64,000 bases of DNA from Bin87 sp963668585 (GTDB lineage Bacteria > Chloroflexota > Dehalococcoidia > Lucifugimonadales > UBA3495), in contig OY764869.1 in the NCBI GenBank assembly GCA_963668585.1, forward strand, positions 1,550,001 through 1,614,000, in the 5' to 3' direction. Numbering within the stretch: position 1 is the first letter of the stretch; every line of letters starts with the position of its first letter. Made by a program: the position numbers and the translations under genes. Below the pieces are notes generated by a model. The model ran no database searches and had not been told where the DNA came from. It worked only from the letters and a program-made list of their open reading frames with translations. This document shows, piece after piece, positions 15,696 to 25,035 of this stretch.

Positions 15696-16370
15696 ATGAT
15701 CCAAGCTCAATTCGGCGGCGACAAAAAGACCGGCAAATGGGCATTCGCTAATCTGGAACGACGCATAGTCGCCTGGCTGGTCCCCAAAGTGCCATCGTGG
15801 CTGGAAACCTACCACCTGACGATGCTGACGCTGGTATGGAGCATCGGCATTGTTGCGGCCAGCCTGTTGGCCCGCGAGAGCCTCCACTGGTTGTGGCTGG
15901 TGTCGGGCTTCATCGCCCTGCAGTACCTGAGCGACGTGCTGGACGGCGCGGTGGGCCGCCATCGCGCCACCGGTCTGATCAAGTGGGGCTTCTACATGGA
16001 CCACTTTCTGGACTTCCTGTTCCTCGCATCGATCATCGTCGGGTACTCCCTGGCCCTGCCTGGTATAGCCCCCTACTGGTTCGCCGGCCTGCTGGTGGTC
16101 GGCGGGGCGCTGATGGTCAACTCGTTCCTGTCTTTTGCCGCCACCAACGAATTTCAGATATCGATGTTGGGGGTCGGCCCAACGGAAATTCGGCTGTTTT
16201 TCATTCTGGCCAACGCCGCGATGGTTTTCTTCGGTACCGCCTGGCTGCCCATTGCACTGCCCGTAATCCTGGGAGTTCTCACCGCGGCCCTGGTGTGGTC
16301 GGTTTGGCAGTCTCACCGTCGCATCTGGGAGATCGACATGGACAACAAGAGCAAGCGGGCCGGCGCATAA
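15696..16370 (+). CDS. CDP-alcohol phosphatidyltransferase
   Basis: Integral membrane enzyme that exchanges CMP of a CDP-lipid for an alcohol phosphate or alcohol. The 224-residue protein has several hydrophobic helices and the family motif with metal-binding Asp80, Asp83, Asp102 and Asp106 (SDVLDGAVGR through FYMDHFLD). The usual AR of the motif reads GR. It follows the inositol-3-phosphate synthase by 115 bases, so a phosphatidylinositol-phosphate synthase role is likely, though the acceptor is inferred only from context. A purine-rich stretch GAGGGAG precedes the ATG. The 295 bases after it hold no gene I can support. Confidence 0.85.
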   Translation: MIQAQFGGDKKTGKWAFANLERRIVAWLVPKVPSWLETYHLTMLTLVWSIGIVAASLLARESLHWLWLVSGFIALQYLSDVLDGAVGRHRATGLIKWGFYMDHFLDFLFLASIIVGYSLALPGIAPYWFAGLLVVGGALMVNSFLSFAATNEFQISMLGVGPTEIRLFFILANAAMVFFGTAWLPIALPVILGVLTAALVWSVWQSHRRIWEIDMDNKSKRAGA

Positions 16371-16665
16371 CCTCCGGGTTCTCCTCCGGTTGCCCACGGG
16401 GTTGGCCAGTCAGTAAATGGTCGGCGCAGGCGATGACGGGCCCCTGGCGGGTCCAGCCGCGCCGCGGAAAACGACCGATCGACGCCACCGCGAACGACAT
16501 CGCCCGGCAAATGGCTGCCCAGCCGAACGTCCAGATCTGACGGCCAGCCAGGAGATCCTGCTGGACTGACAGTGTTCCGATTCTCGACGTGGACGCACAA
16601 TCTCGATACCGACCGAGGCGTTGCTCATGCCCGCTTGGCCGGTACCATTTTCTCGCCGGCGGGGG

Positions 16666-17448
16666 TTAACCCGTGCCCGACGTGTCCACTCTCTGGCCGG
16701 AGTCTGCGGTCACAGCGCCATGAGAAAGCGCGGCGGCGTTGCCGGCAGAGTCCCGTATGCTGCCGCCATTCAGCGTCCGGCTATTGGCTCCGATACCGAT
16801 GCCATCGGTGTCGGCGTCCCCGTCCTGCACCTGGTAGTGAAAGGCGATGCTGTCGACGAAGGTGCGCTCCGAGGCCGGCTGCATTTGGCCCAACTCTCTA
16901 CAAAACGCTGCCCGGCGAGCGACTCCGCCACGCTCCAACTCCAGTTCCAGGTTGCCGTGGAACGTCACGCTTTCGTTGAAATCGACCCGCACGCTGATGA
17001 CCTCTCCGAGGGTGTAGGCATCGCCATCTTCCCCCTGCTGCCAGAAGCCAATGGAGAAGGTCTCGTCGTGTTCCGGAATGCTATCTTCCTTCGTGATGAC
17101 CGGCACCGTCAGCGCCTTGTTGCCCGAGTCGTTCCGCATAAATTCCTGGTCGTAACTCACGAAGTCGCTGCTGTCGGCGGTGAAACCGCTCTGGTACGTG
17201 AAGAGGGTCACCCCGGCGACTCGGTGGCTTGAATGACGCACCTCCATCTGACCCGTTTCGCCTTCTTCTATCGCGGAGGGGCACACCGCATAAAACCCAT
17301 CGTCCGCAAAAACTGTCCTGCCTGGCGCTGAGACCATGATCAAGGTCCCAACGATGGTGGCCATCGCTGCTGAGGCAATAAGCGCACTGCCCACGCTGCC
17401 CATACGTCTTCCGAGCAATCGGTTACCTTTGTATTTTATTTCCCCCAT
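16666..17448 (-). CDS. secreted Calx-beta-like protein
   Basis: Predicted exported protein of 260 residues. A basic start (KYKGNRLLGRR) precedes a hydrophobic segment SALIASAAMATIVGTLIMV and a small-residue cleavage region near FADDG. The middle resembles a Calx-beta repeat: IEEGETGQMEVRHSS, then DFVSYDQEF and IPEHDETFSIGFW. The C-terminus DADTDGIGIGANSRTLNGGSIRDSAGNAA resembles a repeat I associate with large Chloroflexota surface proteins. I prefer ATG 17448, which provides the basic segment; ATG 17403 has a better GGAAGA site but would lack it. The 320 bases upstream, to about 17770, show no gene. Function unknown, probably cell surface. Confidence 0.6.
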   Translation of the reverse strand: MGEIKYKGNRLLGRRMGSVGSALIASAAMATIVGTLIMVSAPGRTVFADDGFYAVCPSAIEEGETGQMEVRHSSHRVAGVTLFTYQSGFTADSSDFVSYDQEFMRNDSGNKALTVPVITKEDSIPEHDETFSIGFWQQGEDGDAYTLGEVISVRVDFNESVTFHGNLELELERGGVARRAAFCRELGQMQPASERTFVDSIAFHYQVQDGDADTDGIGIGANSRTLNGGSIRDSAGNAAALSHGAVTADSGQRVDTSGTG

Positions 17449-17869
17449 CTTATGTATAGGATTGCCTTGTATCGGGTTGCAACAAAAGGGGCACCTGAGC
17501 CCAATTCGCCCGCTCGTCCCTTCAGTACCACCCCAGCGGCGCAAATCCCAACGGCGCAGGATAGTGCCCGGAGCCTGGGAGTTCTGGCGCCGGCGCCGTG
17601 CCACCTGGGTATCTGGAGACCCCTTTCCTGCTCAATGCCAGGGAATGACGCTCTCCACCACCACCGGCGACTCAATTGAAGCAACCGGGAAGCCCCGGAG
17701 CAGCGGAGTCCTCGCGGCCGTTTGACAGGCGGCCGGCGGGTCAATGGGACAAGCTAATAGTGCAGGGTGGAGAGTCTGAAGGCGCCTTGGCGCTGTCGTA
17801 TTCGATGGTTTTGCAACATCATCGCGGCATCTCGGGTTGAATTATTCCGAGCTGACGCGCTGCGCGCCG

Positions 17870-18085
17870 GCAGGACGCGTGCCGCCATCGGCTGCGTGGC
17901 GACAGCGGATTCCGCACCCATTCCATCGTCGCCGTCTGCGGTAAGACGGACGTCCGCTTCTCCATCATCATCCGAAAACATCCGAGCCTGCGGAACATCA
18001 TCGAGTCCATACCAGAGGGGACTGGACTTCCATAGCCTGCCGGATTGACGGCGCCGCCGACGCGGCCGAAACCGCGTTGTCGGTC
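17870..18085 (+). pseudogene. second IS1380 transposase fragment
   Basis: The plus frame reads HRLRGDSGFRTHSIVAVCGKTDVRFSIIIRKHPSLRNIIESIPEGTGLP, a stop, then CRIDGAADAAETA. This aligns by eye with ADSGFYNHAIVAVCRKAKVRFSITVRQRQSVRNIIEAIPETDW and YWMEGAADVAEA in the IS1380 relic at 11982-12980. It is a more diverged, 5'- and 3'-truncated copy, so at least two independent insertions of the family occurred in this region. Confidence 0.7.
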
Positions 18086-18150
18086 GCGGCCAGTTTCGAA
18101 TCACCGCGCGAAATCCGCAACGACCTGAGCGCGCGCGTCGCGACCGGCGC

Positions 18151-18612
18151 TCAACGCAAGTCGTCGGAATACAGCGACAGCCAAACCCGCACCCGTCCTT
18201 CGCCGGATGGCGTGGCCACCAGGGACCCGAACCAGAGGTTGTCCTCGCTGTCGTGTGCCTTCCAGATGAGCCAGGCAACTTCACTTTCCCTGTCCTCGCC
18301 CTGAATGTCCCAACTGGGATCGACCAGGTGGTCGCGGTAGTGCTTGAGCGCCGCGCCCGCCGACTCATTCGTCTCCAGGTTCTTCTCCCCCCGAATATCG
18401 TAAGCGCCTTTCGGACCGGTGCTGCGCCCGAACCTGTCAAAAATCTTGTCCAAATCCGGATCGGTTCCAGGTGTCCAGGCTGTGAAATCAATGGCGGGAA
18501 TATCCGGGAACGGCGGCAAGTCCGGTTCGCCCGCGTCGGGAGCAAACGAACCACAAGCCAACAATAGACTCCCGGCCACAACCGCCACCGCCAGACGCAC
18601 GTGCAGGTTCAT
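18151..18612 (-). CDS. small lipoprotein of unknown function
   Basis: A 153-residue predicted lipoprotein. It starts MNLHVRLAVAVVAGSLLLACG, with a lipobox LLAC and lipidated Cys20, followed by a proline- and acid-rich linker. The mature part contains DPSWDIQGEDRESEVAWLIWKAHDSEDNLWFGSLVATPSGEGRVRVWLSLYSDD, which looks like a compact beta-rich domain but matches no family I recognise. Its ATG overlaps the TGA of the small upstream frame at 18609-18836, suggesting a former two-gene unit. Confidence 0.65.
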   Translation of the reverse strand: MNLHVRLAVAVVAGSLLLACGSFAPDAGEPDLPPFPDIPAIDFTAWTPGTDPDLDKIFDRFGRSTGPKGAYDIRGEKNLETNESAGAALKHYRDHLVDPSWDIQGEDRESEVAWLIWKAHDSEDNLWFGSLVATPSGEGRVRVWLSLYSDDLR

Positions 18613-18836
18613 GAAATGTCTCCTCCGCTCGGGATGCCGGGCTCACGGTGAACCCGTCGTGTAGCGACAACGCCGCACATTGCCGACAACAGCGAAATGC
18701 CGGCAACGAAGAGAGGCACGCCCAATCCGACCGCCACATGGTAGCCGACGACGGTAGCCGCGTCAGGAGGCCACGACCAGGGCCAGGGGGAGCACGACCA
18801 ACGCGGCCTTGTTTTTCGGGAATCTCCATCGGCCAC
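18609..18836 (-). pseudogene. small two-helix membrane protein, apparently frameshifted
   Basis: The C-terminal part ATVVGYHVAVGLGVPLFVAGISLLSAMCGVVATRRV is a clear membrane segment in one frame. An upstream hydrophobic segment, KNKAALVVLPLALVVAS, lies in a neighbouring frame, so one indel near 18770 appears to split a two-helix protein. The stop codon overlaps the ATG of the lipoprotein gene in an ATGA arrangement. It could be a real pseudogene or an assembly error; no function is recognised. Confidence 0.4.
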
Positions 18837-18893
18837 GTTGGGTTAGAATGAGGCGAGTTAACCTTAAGTCAGTCATAGCCGGGAGGTTATTCC

Positions 18894-21569
18894 ATGGTGC
18901 AAGGCGGATCAGAAGCGGCAACCACACCGGGAGCTTTGTCAGGAATCCGAGTGTTGGACTTCACCTGGGTCCGGGCGGGCCCCTGGTGCACCCGATGGCT
19001 GGGGGCGCTGGGAGCCGAGGTTATCAAAGTTGAATGGCCCCGGAGCCCCAATACTCGGGGCGACAACATTGCGACGGGAGCGGGCACACCCGATGGCTTT
19101 CCCGCCAATCTCAACACCAACGGCCATTTCAGCGACACCAACTCCAACAAGCTGAGCGTCACCCTGAACACCCGTACCGCCCAAGGCATTGACCTTACCC
19201 GTCGCCTGGTGGCCATGTCCGACATCGTCATCGAGAACTTCGCCTACGGCGTATTGGATCGGTGGGGTCTGGGCTACGAGGAAATGAGGAAACTCCGGTC
19301 TGACATCATTTACCTCTCCATGTCCGGCTTCGGCCACACTGGTCGGGATCGGGACTATCAAACAATGGGAGCCATCGCGCAAGCCCTGTCGGGTTTGACC
19401 TACACTTCGGGCCTGCCGGACAAGCCGCCCGCCGGTTGGGGCTGGTCCTACCTGGACGACACCGGCGGCTTGTACGGGGCCATGTATGCTCTGAGTGCGA
19501 TTTACCATCGCAACATGACCGGTGAGGGACAGCATATCGACAGTTCCCAGTGGATCCTGGGCGTCCCCCTCAATGGTCCCTCTTTTCTGGACATCCAGGC
19601 CAACGGTCGGTCCACCATGCGCGAGGGTTACCCGCCGGGCAACCGCGCTCACTGGCCTGGCACGCCCCTGGTGGACAACTACCGGGGGAGGACCGGGGCG
19701 CCGCACAACGCTTACAGGACCAGTCCGGCGGAGCACAACGACTGGTGTGCCATCGCCTGCTTCTCCGACCATGAGTGGCGGAAGTTGGTGGAGGTAATGG
19801 GCTCTCCCGGTTGGGCCACCGGCGAGAAGTTTGCCACCCTTGAAGGTCGCCTGCAGCGGCAGGAGGAGATGGACCAGGGTATAGAGGCGTGGACCAGGAC
19901 TCTGGGCAAGTACGAGATCATGGAGCGGTGCCAGGCGGCGGGAGTGCCCGCCATGCCCGTTCAGAGCAGCCAGGACCGGGTGGAAAACGATCCCCAGCTC
20001 AGGCATCGAGAGATGTACCGGGACGCGGAGCATCTCGCGCTGGGGACCTGGCCCCTTCAAAACGCTCCCTTCAGGATGTCGGCGACGCCTGCGGTCAACA
20101 GCCGTTCGGGCCCCCTGATCGGCGGGCACAACAAAGAGGTGTTCGAGGGGTTGCTGGGCATCAGCCACGAGGAGTTGGCAAGCGGCTTCGCCGACGGCGC
20201 CTTCTGGCCAAAGGATCTCAGCATGGAAGATTATCCCTACCTGAAGGAGATGATGGAGGATGCCTCGCCCGTACAGTGGAGTGGGAATGAGCCGATAGCG
20301 AATCCCGCGCCGGCGCCGGCGGGGACGCCGGACGGGAACTCGGCAGGGGCCTTTGGGGGGCTGCGGGTGCTGGAACTCGCCGATGAGAAGGGCCAGTGGT
20401 GTGGCAAGCAGATGGCCGACATGGGAGCAGACGTTGTCAAGATAGAACCGCCTGGCGGCGAGGCAGCCCGAACCGTGGGGCCCTTCTACCAGGACGTACC
20501 GGATCTGGAGAAGAGCCTTTACTTCTGGCATTACAACACCTCCAAGCGCGGTATTACCTTGAACCTGGAGACGGAGGACGGGCGCCGGCTGTTCCGTCAA
20601 ATGGCGGAGAAGGCGGATGTGGTACTGGAGACCTTCAGGCCCGGTTATCTGGCCTCCCTGGGGCTGGGGTACGAAGACCTGGCAAAGAGCAATCCTGGGC
20701 TGATCATGTGCTCACTGACGCCCTTTGGGCAGTCCGGGCCGTGGCAGGACTTCCAGACCAGCGACCTGCTGCATCTGGCGGCGGGCGGACAGATGGCCAG
20801 GTGCGGCTATGACGACGACGTGGCGCCAGGTGCGCCGCCCATCGCTCCCGGAGGAGGGCAGGCCTGGCACATCGGAAGTCACTACGCCTACATCGCCATC
20901 ACCGCGGCGCTGGTCAACCGGTCGGTGACGACCCGGGGGCAGTACATAGATGTCTCGGTGCATGATGCCTGCGCGCTCACCACCGAGGGCCATGTGAACC
21001 AGTACATCTACAAAGGAGTTGTGGTTCCTCGTAGAACCGGAGGCGGCAACACCGACACTGGGCCCAACGCCCAGGTCCTCTGCGAGGATGGCAAATACGT
21101 GAACGTCGGTCAGATTACCCCGCAGCGCGTGCTGACGCTTGCGCCGTGGATGGATGAGCACGGCCTGGCGGGCGACCTGCTGGATGAAAAGTACCAGGAC
21201 CCAGCGGTCGTCGCCGAGAGCCAGTCGCACATTCGCGGAATTTTCGTGAACTTCCTCGCCAACATCCCTCGGGACGAGGCCTACCACGGCCTGCAGAAGC
21301 GTGCCTCCAACACGGGGGCGATCCGTTCCCCGGACGAGGTCATGCAGGACCCTCACCTGGAGGACCGGGGGTTCTGGACGGATGTGGAATACCCGGAACT
21401 TGGCGAGACATTTCGACACCCAGGCCCCGGGGCCATCTTCAACGGCTCACCCTGGAGGATATCCCGGCGCGCGCCTCTCATCGGGGAGCACAACGAAGAG
21501 GTCCTGTGCGGGGAGTTGGGACTGTCCAGGGAGGAGTTGGCCGTCCTGGCTGAGGGAGGTTCGGTGTAG
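18894..21569 (+). CDS. tandem-domain CaiB/BaiF family III CoA-transferase
   Basis: An 891-residue protein made of two family III CoA-transferase domains, residues 15-460 and about 480-891, moving CoA between carboxylic acids. Each half opens with the family strand-loop (GIRVLDFTWVRAGPWCTRWLGALGAEVIKVE; GLRVLELADEKGQWCGKQMADMGADVVKIEPPGGE). Counting back from the conserved T-G-x-G-Q, the first half has Asp188 at the catalytic position (YLDDTGG), whereas the second half has Trp658 there. One active site is therefore expected. It stands alone between divergent and convergent neighbours, with a TAGAAT box and GGGAGG ribosome site upstream. Substrates are unknown. Confidence 0.88.
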   Translation: MVQGGSEAATTPGALSGIRVLDFTWVRAGPWCTRWLGALGAEVIKVEWPRSPNTRGDNIATGAGTPDGFPANLNTNGHFSDTNSNKLSVTLNTRTAQGIDLTRRLVAMSDIVIENFAYGVLDRWGLGYEEMRKLRSDIIYLSMSGFGHTGRDRDYQTMGAIAQALSGLTYTSGLPDKPPAGWGWSYLDDTGGLYGAMYALSAIYHRNMTGEGQHIDSSQWILGVPLNGPSFLDIQANGRSTMREGYPPGNRAHWPGTPLVDNYRGRTGAPHNAYRTSPAEHNDWCAIACFSDHEWRKLVEVMGSPGWATGEKFATLEGRLQRQEEMDQGIEAWTRTLGKYEIMERCQAAGVPAMPVQSSQDRVENDPQLRHREMYRDAEHLALGTWPLQNAPFRMSATPAVNSRSGPLIGGHNKEVFEGLLGISHEELASGFADGAFWPKDLSMEDYPYLKEMMEDASPVQWSGNEPIANPAPAPAGTPDGNSAGAFGGLRVLELADEKGQWCGKQMADMGADVVKIEPPGGEAARTVGPFYQDVPDLEKSLYFWHYNTSKRGITLNLETEDGRRLFRQMAEKADVVLETFRPGYLASLGLGYEDLAKSNPGLIMCSLTPFGQSGPWQDFQTSDLLHLAAGGQMARCGYDDDVAPGAPPIAPGGGQAWHIGSHYAYIAITAALVNRSVTTRGQYIDVSVHDACALTTEGHVNQYIYKGVVVPRRTGGGNTDTGPNAQVLCEDGKYVNVGQITPQRVLTLAPWMDEHGLAGDLLDEKYQDPAVVAESQSHIRGIFVNFLANIPRDEAYHGLQKRASNTGAIRSPDEVMQDPHLEDRGFWTDVEYPELGETFRHPGPGAIFNGSPWRISRRAPLIGEHNEEVLCGELGLSREELAVLAEGGSV

Positions 21570-21670
21570 CCCCGGTTTTCCGCCGCGGCTGGAACCCGGT
21601 TCCGTGCCGCCACAACCCCCGCGGCTTCGCGGACCGGCCCTGCTGGGGGGCTTGGGATAGCTACACCCCT

Positions 21671-21830
21671 GGCCCCCGTTCACGCGTTGAAAACCATACG
21701 TCGTTCCTGCGAAAGCAGGCGCCCAGGAACCGAACGATGAGGAGACTTGGCGAGGTGTTTGGCGCTTGCGATCACTGGATTCTCGCTTTCGCGAGAACAA
21801 CGGTCGGCCGACAGGAATTGTCGTGATGAC
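21671..21830. repeat. degenerate copy of short element family F1
   Basis: The left end GGCCCCCGTTCACGCGTTGAAAACCATACG and the following CGTTCCTGCGAAAGCAGG match the F1 element best preserved at 58011-58174. The right part retains only ATTCTCGCTTTCGCGAGAACAACGG. It lies in the 749-base gap after the CoA-transferase, where no gene was recognised. Confidence 0.6.
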
Positions 21831-21838
21831 CAGCACTG

Positions 21839-21978
21839 AAACTGGGTACGTGTGAGACTGCCATTCGCATCGGCGGCGCTTCCCCTCGCGGTTTCCCGAT
21901 GGCGATGCTCCAATCGCTTGACATTCAGCTCAACGCGCCACACGCAAGATACTGACATCCCTCACGCGTACCCAGTTT
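21839..21978. repeat. 140-bp element with 18-bp inverted ends (family F3)
   Basis: AAACTGGGTACGTGTGAG at 21839-21856 is the inverted complement, with one mismatch, of CTCACGCGTACCCAGTTT at 21961-21978. No coding frame lies between. A lone third end, AAACTGGGTACCCGTGA, occurs near 22128. The size and ends fit a non-autonomous miniature transposable element. Confidence 0.65.
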
Positions 21979-22318
21979 TAACAAACGGGATGGGACTCAC
22001 CCGCCAGGAAACCGAAATTATCATCAGACACGCTCCACACCGACCACAGCGGTTCCTTTGCGTCTCTGCGTCTTCGCGCCTTTGCGTTAATATCTCCGTC
22101 CAATGACCCAATGGGGTGGTACATACGACCAAACTGGGTACCCGTGATAGGTGTGGCCAGTTGACGGGGTAGGGGTCGCTGGATACACTCGCCGCAATGT
22201 GCCGATCGTGGGTGATTTCCAAGCCGACCAGGGTCTGTGACGTGGTCGGAAACCAGGGCCACCCGGGCAGACGGGGCCCTGGCGCCGGCGTGCAACGGGC
22301 GGCTTTCGGGATGGGGCA

Positions 22319-23668
22319 ATGACCAACGTTAACGGCTTGCGCACGCGGCTGGCCCACTCCCTGCCCTTCTACTATGGGTGGGTGATCGCCGGCAACGGGG
22401 TGGCGTTAAGTCTGTCGGCCCGCACCGTGATGGCGGTGGCCACCCTTTCCGTGTTCGTTGTTCCCATGACCCAATCCATGGGTTGGTCGGTGGGGATGTT
22501 CTCCGGCGCGGTCAGCCTGGGTGGGCTGGTCGCGGTCTTCGTTTCGCCCATCGTGGGCAGATGGCTGGACAGGTACGGGGCAGGCGTCATCCTGGGGGCG
22601 GGCTCATTCGCCACCGGGATTATCGCCATCGGGCTGGCCTTCGTCGCCCATCCGGTGGCCTTCTATCTGCTGTACGTGCCGGGGCGTATGATCTTCTCCG
22701 GGCCCATGGAGATGGGACTCCCCACGGCCATCAGCAACTGGTTCATCCGGCGCCGTCCCATAGGGCTGGCCGTGGACCACATCACCAAGGGGGCCGGTCT
22801 GGCCATCGTCCCCTGGGCGATGCAGTTGATCATTACCGGATACGACTGGCGAACGGCGTGGGTAACCCTGGGCATTCTCGCGCTGGCGCTGGGCGTTGTT
22901 CCGTCGCTGTTGCTGGTGGCGCGGCGGCCTGAGGATATGGGTCTGGAACCCGACCCGGCGCCGGCGCGGGACGATTCCGCCAACCAGGATTCCGACGGCG
23001 CCCGGACTTCCGGCAATTCGCGCAGCTTTGCCGAGACCGACTTCACGGTGGGCCAGGCCCTGCGAACGCAGGCGTTCTGGATCCTGGCGATCTTCTCCGG
23101 CGCGGGGATGATGGTCCAGGCAGGGTTGAGCCTGCACCAGGTCTCCCACTATATCAGCCAGGGGGTTGACCCGCGGTTTGCCGCGATGAGCGCGAGCACC
23201 TTCGCCCTGGCCCAGATGCCGGCGAGCCTCTTCTGGGCGGCCCTGGCGCGGCGTATGCCCATCCGGGTGCTGATGATGGGAGCGGCCTTCGTGGTGGCGC
23301 TGGCGGCGGCGGGAACGGTGATGAGCGACTGGCTGCTGCCGGAGATAATCTCGGCGGCGGGAGTCGGGTTCGGCGTGGGCGGCCTGCACCTGCTGATCCG
23401 GCTGGTGTGGGCAGACTACTACGGGCGGCAGAACCTGGGAACAATCCGGGGGCTGACCATGTCGGTGCAGGTTGGCGGGCAGGCGCTGGGGCCGGTAATC
23501 GCCGGGTTCATGTTCGATTATTTCGACAGTTACCGGATTCCGTTCACGATTTTCGCCGTGGCAGTGTTCCTGGCGGGAATCATGGCACTGGCGGCCAAAC
23601 CCCCGCAGGTCCCAACCCCGACGCCTCAGGGTGAACCGGAGAGGGAACCGGCGGGCGTTGCGGGTTAA
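22319..23668 (+). CDS. MFS transporter
   Basis: A 449-residue major facilitator with about twelve hydrophobic helices. The loop 2-3 motif is present as GRWLDRYGAGVILG. A charged cytoplasmic loop (EPDPAPARDDSANQDSDGARTSGN) separates the two halves. It resembles the monocarboxylate/oxalate-formate antiporter-like MFS proteins common in organic-acid catabolic clusters, but the substrate is not determinable. Its stop codon overlaps that of the convergent MFS gene at 23665 by four bases. The next MFS at 31110 is a third, related carrier. Confidence 0.85.
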   Translation: MTNVNGLRTRLAHSLPFYYGWVIAGNGVALSLSARTVMAVATLSVFVVPMTQSMGWSVGMFSGAVSLGGLVAVFVSPIVGRWLDRYGAGVILGAGSFATGIIAIGLAFVAHPVAFYLLYVPGRMIFSGPMEMGLPTAISNWFIRRRPIGLAVDHITKGAGLAIVPWAMQLIITGYDWRTAWVTLGILALALGVVPSLLLVARRPEDMGLEPDPAPARDDSANQDSDGARTSGNSRSFAETDFTVGQALRTQAFWILAIFSGAGMMVQAGLSLHQVSHYISQGVDPRFAAMSASTFALAQMPASLFWAALARRMPIRVLMMGAAFVVALAAAGTVMSDWLLPEIISAAGVGFGVGGLHLLIRLVWADYYGRQNLGTIRGLTMSVQVGGQALGPVIAGFMFDYFDSYRIPFTIFAVAVFLAGIMALAAKPPQVPTPTPQGEPEREPAGVAG

Positions 23669-25035
23669 TCCGCAGACGAGGCCTGTCCCTCCCTGGGCAG
23701 GGAATCTTCCCAGTTGGGAATCAGGACGCGTGAGGACGATTCCAGCAACAGTATGAAGATGACTCCGGCGAGACTGGCGGCAATGGAAATGGTCCAGGCG
23801 AGGTCATAGGAGCCTCCCCCGACGTCGATGAAGCCAAGGAACCGCACCGGCGCCTCGGCATTGCGGAAGTCGTAGGCCACGCCGCCGATGAGTCCCCCCA
23901 GGGCCATGCCGAAGCCGGACCCGAGGTGCTGGTATCCAAAGATTGACCGCACCGGCCCCATGCCATAGTACTGGCGGTTGGCGATCAGGAAGGCTGACAT
24001 TTCCCCGCCGAAGCCGATGCCGAAGAGGACGGCGAAGACGTAGAACTCCCATGCGCTCTGGGCCCAGAAGAGCATTATGACCGTGACGCCCTGCAGGAAA
24101 TAGGGCAGGATCATGGTCGCCTTTGCGCCCCAGCGGTCGGCAAGGATGGGGATGAACAGGCGGCTGCTCACGCTGGCCATGGTATAGATGGTGACCGTCC
24201 AGGCCGCCGCCGCCAGGGACAATCCCTGCTCGGTGGCGAAGAAGACCACATGCCAGATGACGATGGCGTGCCCCATGCAGCCGAGGAAGTGGATGAACGG
24301 CAGGTTCCAGAAAGCCCGGGTCCGACGGGCGTGCTGCATGAACACCTTGGTGCGCAGCCTGGCGGTTTCGGAATTGGCCGGCGCCGGGGCCGGCTCGTCG
24401 TCGGTGGCTCCCAGGGGCTTCATCCCCCGGTCGGCGGGGTCGCTGTAGAAGAAGAACAACAGGGAGAACAGGATCACTCCGCCCACGGCGGCGATGATCC
24501 AGAACCCGACCTGCCATCCGGTCACGGCCACCAGCAGCGCCAGGGCCGGCGCGGTCACCGATGCTCCCATGCCTCCAACGGACTGCTGGAGGCCGACGGC
24601 GACGCCAAGCTTCCTCTTGAACCAGGCGGCGACGGTGGTGGGTATGTTGACGGTGAACAGCGCCTGGGCCAGTCCCAACAGAAGGCTGTAATAGATGTAA
24701 AGCTGCCAGAGTTGGCTCACGGTGCTGAGCAGCAGCATTCCGGCCACGTAGAGGCCCGCCGCGACAAACAGGGAACGGCGCGCTCCGTAGCGGTCGCCGA
24801 GCCATCCCGAAGCAGGTGAAAGGAGGGCGCTGGCAACGCTGCGGAAGACTTGGGCGAGGACGATGGCGGTGACGCCCCAGGCGAAGTCGGTCTGCAGGAC
24901 GACGAGGATGACGGCGAAGGCCTGGCTGACGAAATTGGCGGTGACCCGGAGCAGGGTGCCCATTCCGACCACGAGCCAGGCGTAGTGGTACCGCTCCCGC
25001 ACGTAGTTCATCCCGTCCGACAAGCCGATATTCAA
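23665..25035 (-). CDS. MFS transporter
   Basis: A 456-residue major facilitator, convergent with and overlapping the end of the previous carrier. The motif GWLGDRYGARRSL lies in loop 2-3, and GLQQSVGGMGASVTAPALA in helix 5. The central loop DRGMKPLGATDDEPAPAPAN and the segment FMQHARRTRAFWNLPFIHFLGCMGHA resemble the carrier at 31110 (FIQQARRTVTFWNLIGIHYWGCMGHQ), so these two are paralogues. The second ATG, at MNYVRERYHYAW, is a possible alternative start. Likely substrate class is small organic anions, by family resemblance only. Confidence 0.85.
   Translation of the reverse strand: MNIGLSDGMNYVRERYHYAWLVVGMGTLLRVTANFVSQAFAVILVVLQTDFAWGVTAIVLAQVFRSVASALLSPASGWLGDRYGARRSLFVAAGLYVAGMLLLSTVSQLWQLYIYYSLLLGLAQALFTVNIPTTVAAWFKRKLGVAVGLQQSVGGMGASVTAPALALLVAVTGWQVGFWIIAAVGGVILFSLLFFFYSDPADRGMKPLGATDDEPAPAPANSETARLRTKVFMQHARRTRAFWNLPFIHFLGCMGHAIVIWHVVFFATEQGLSLAAAAWTVTIYTMASVSSRLFIPILADRWGAKATMILPYFLQGVTVIMLFWAQSAWEFYVFAVLFGIGFGGEMSAFLIANRQYYGMGPVRSIFGYQHLGSGFGMALGGLIGGVAYDFRNAEAPVRFLGFIDVGGGSYDLAWTISIAASLAGVIFILLLESSSRVLIPNWEDSLPREGQASSAD

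Noticed and set aside
16371..16665. Short frame ending DIARQMAAQPNVQI in the gap after the phosphatidyltransferase
   Set aside because: It looks slightly protein-like but has no start with a ribosome site, no recognised domain, and is continuous with an out-of-frame shadow of the upstream gene.
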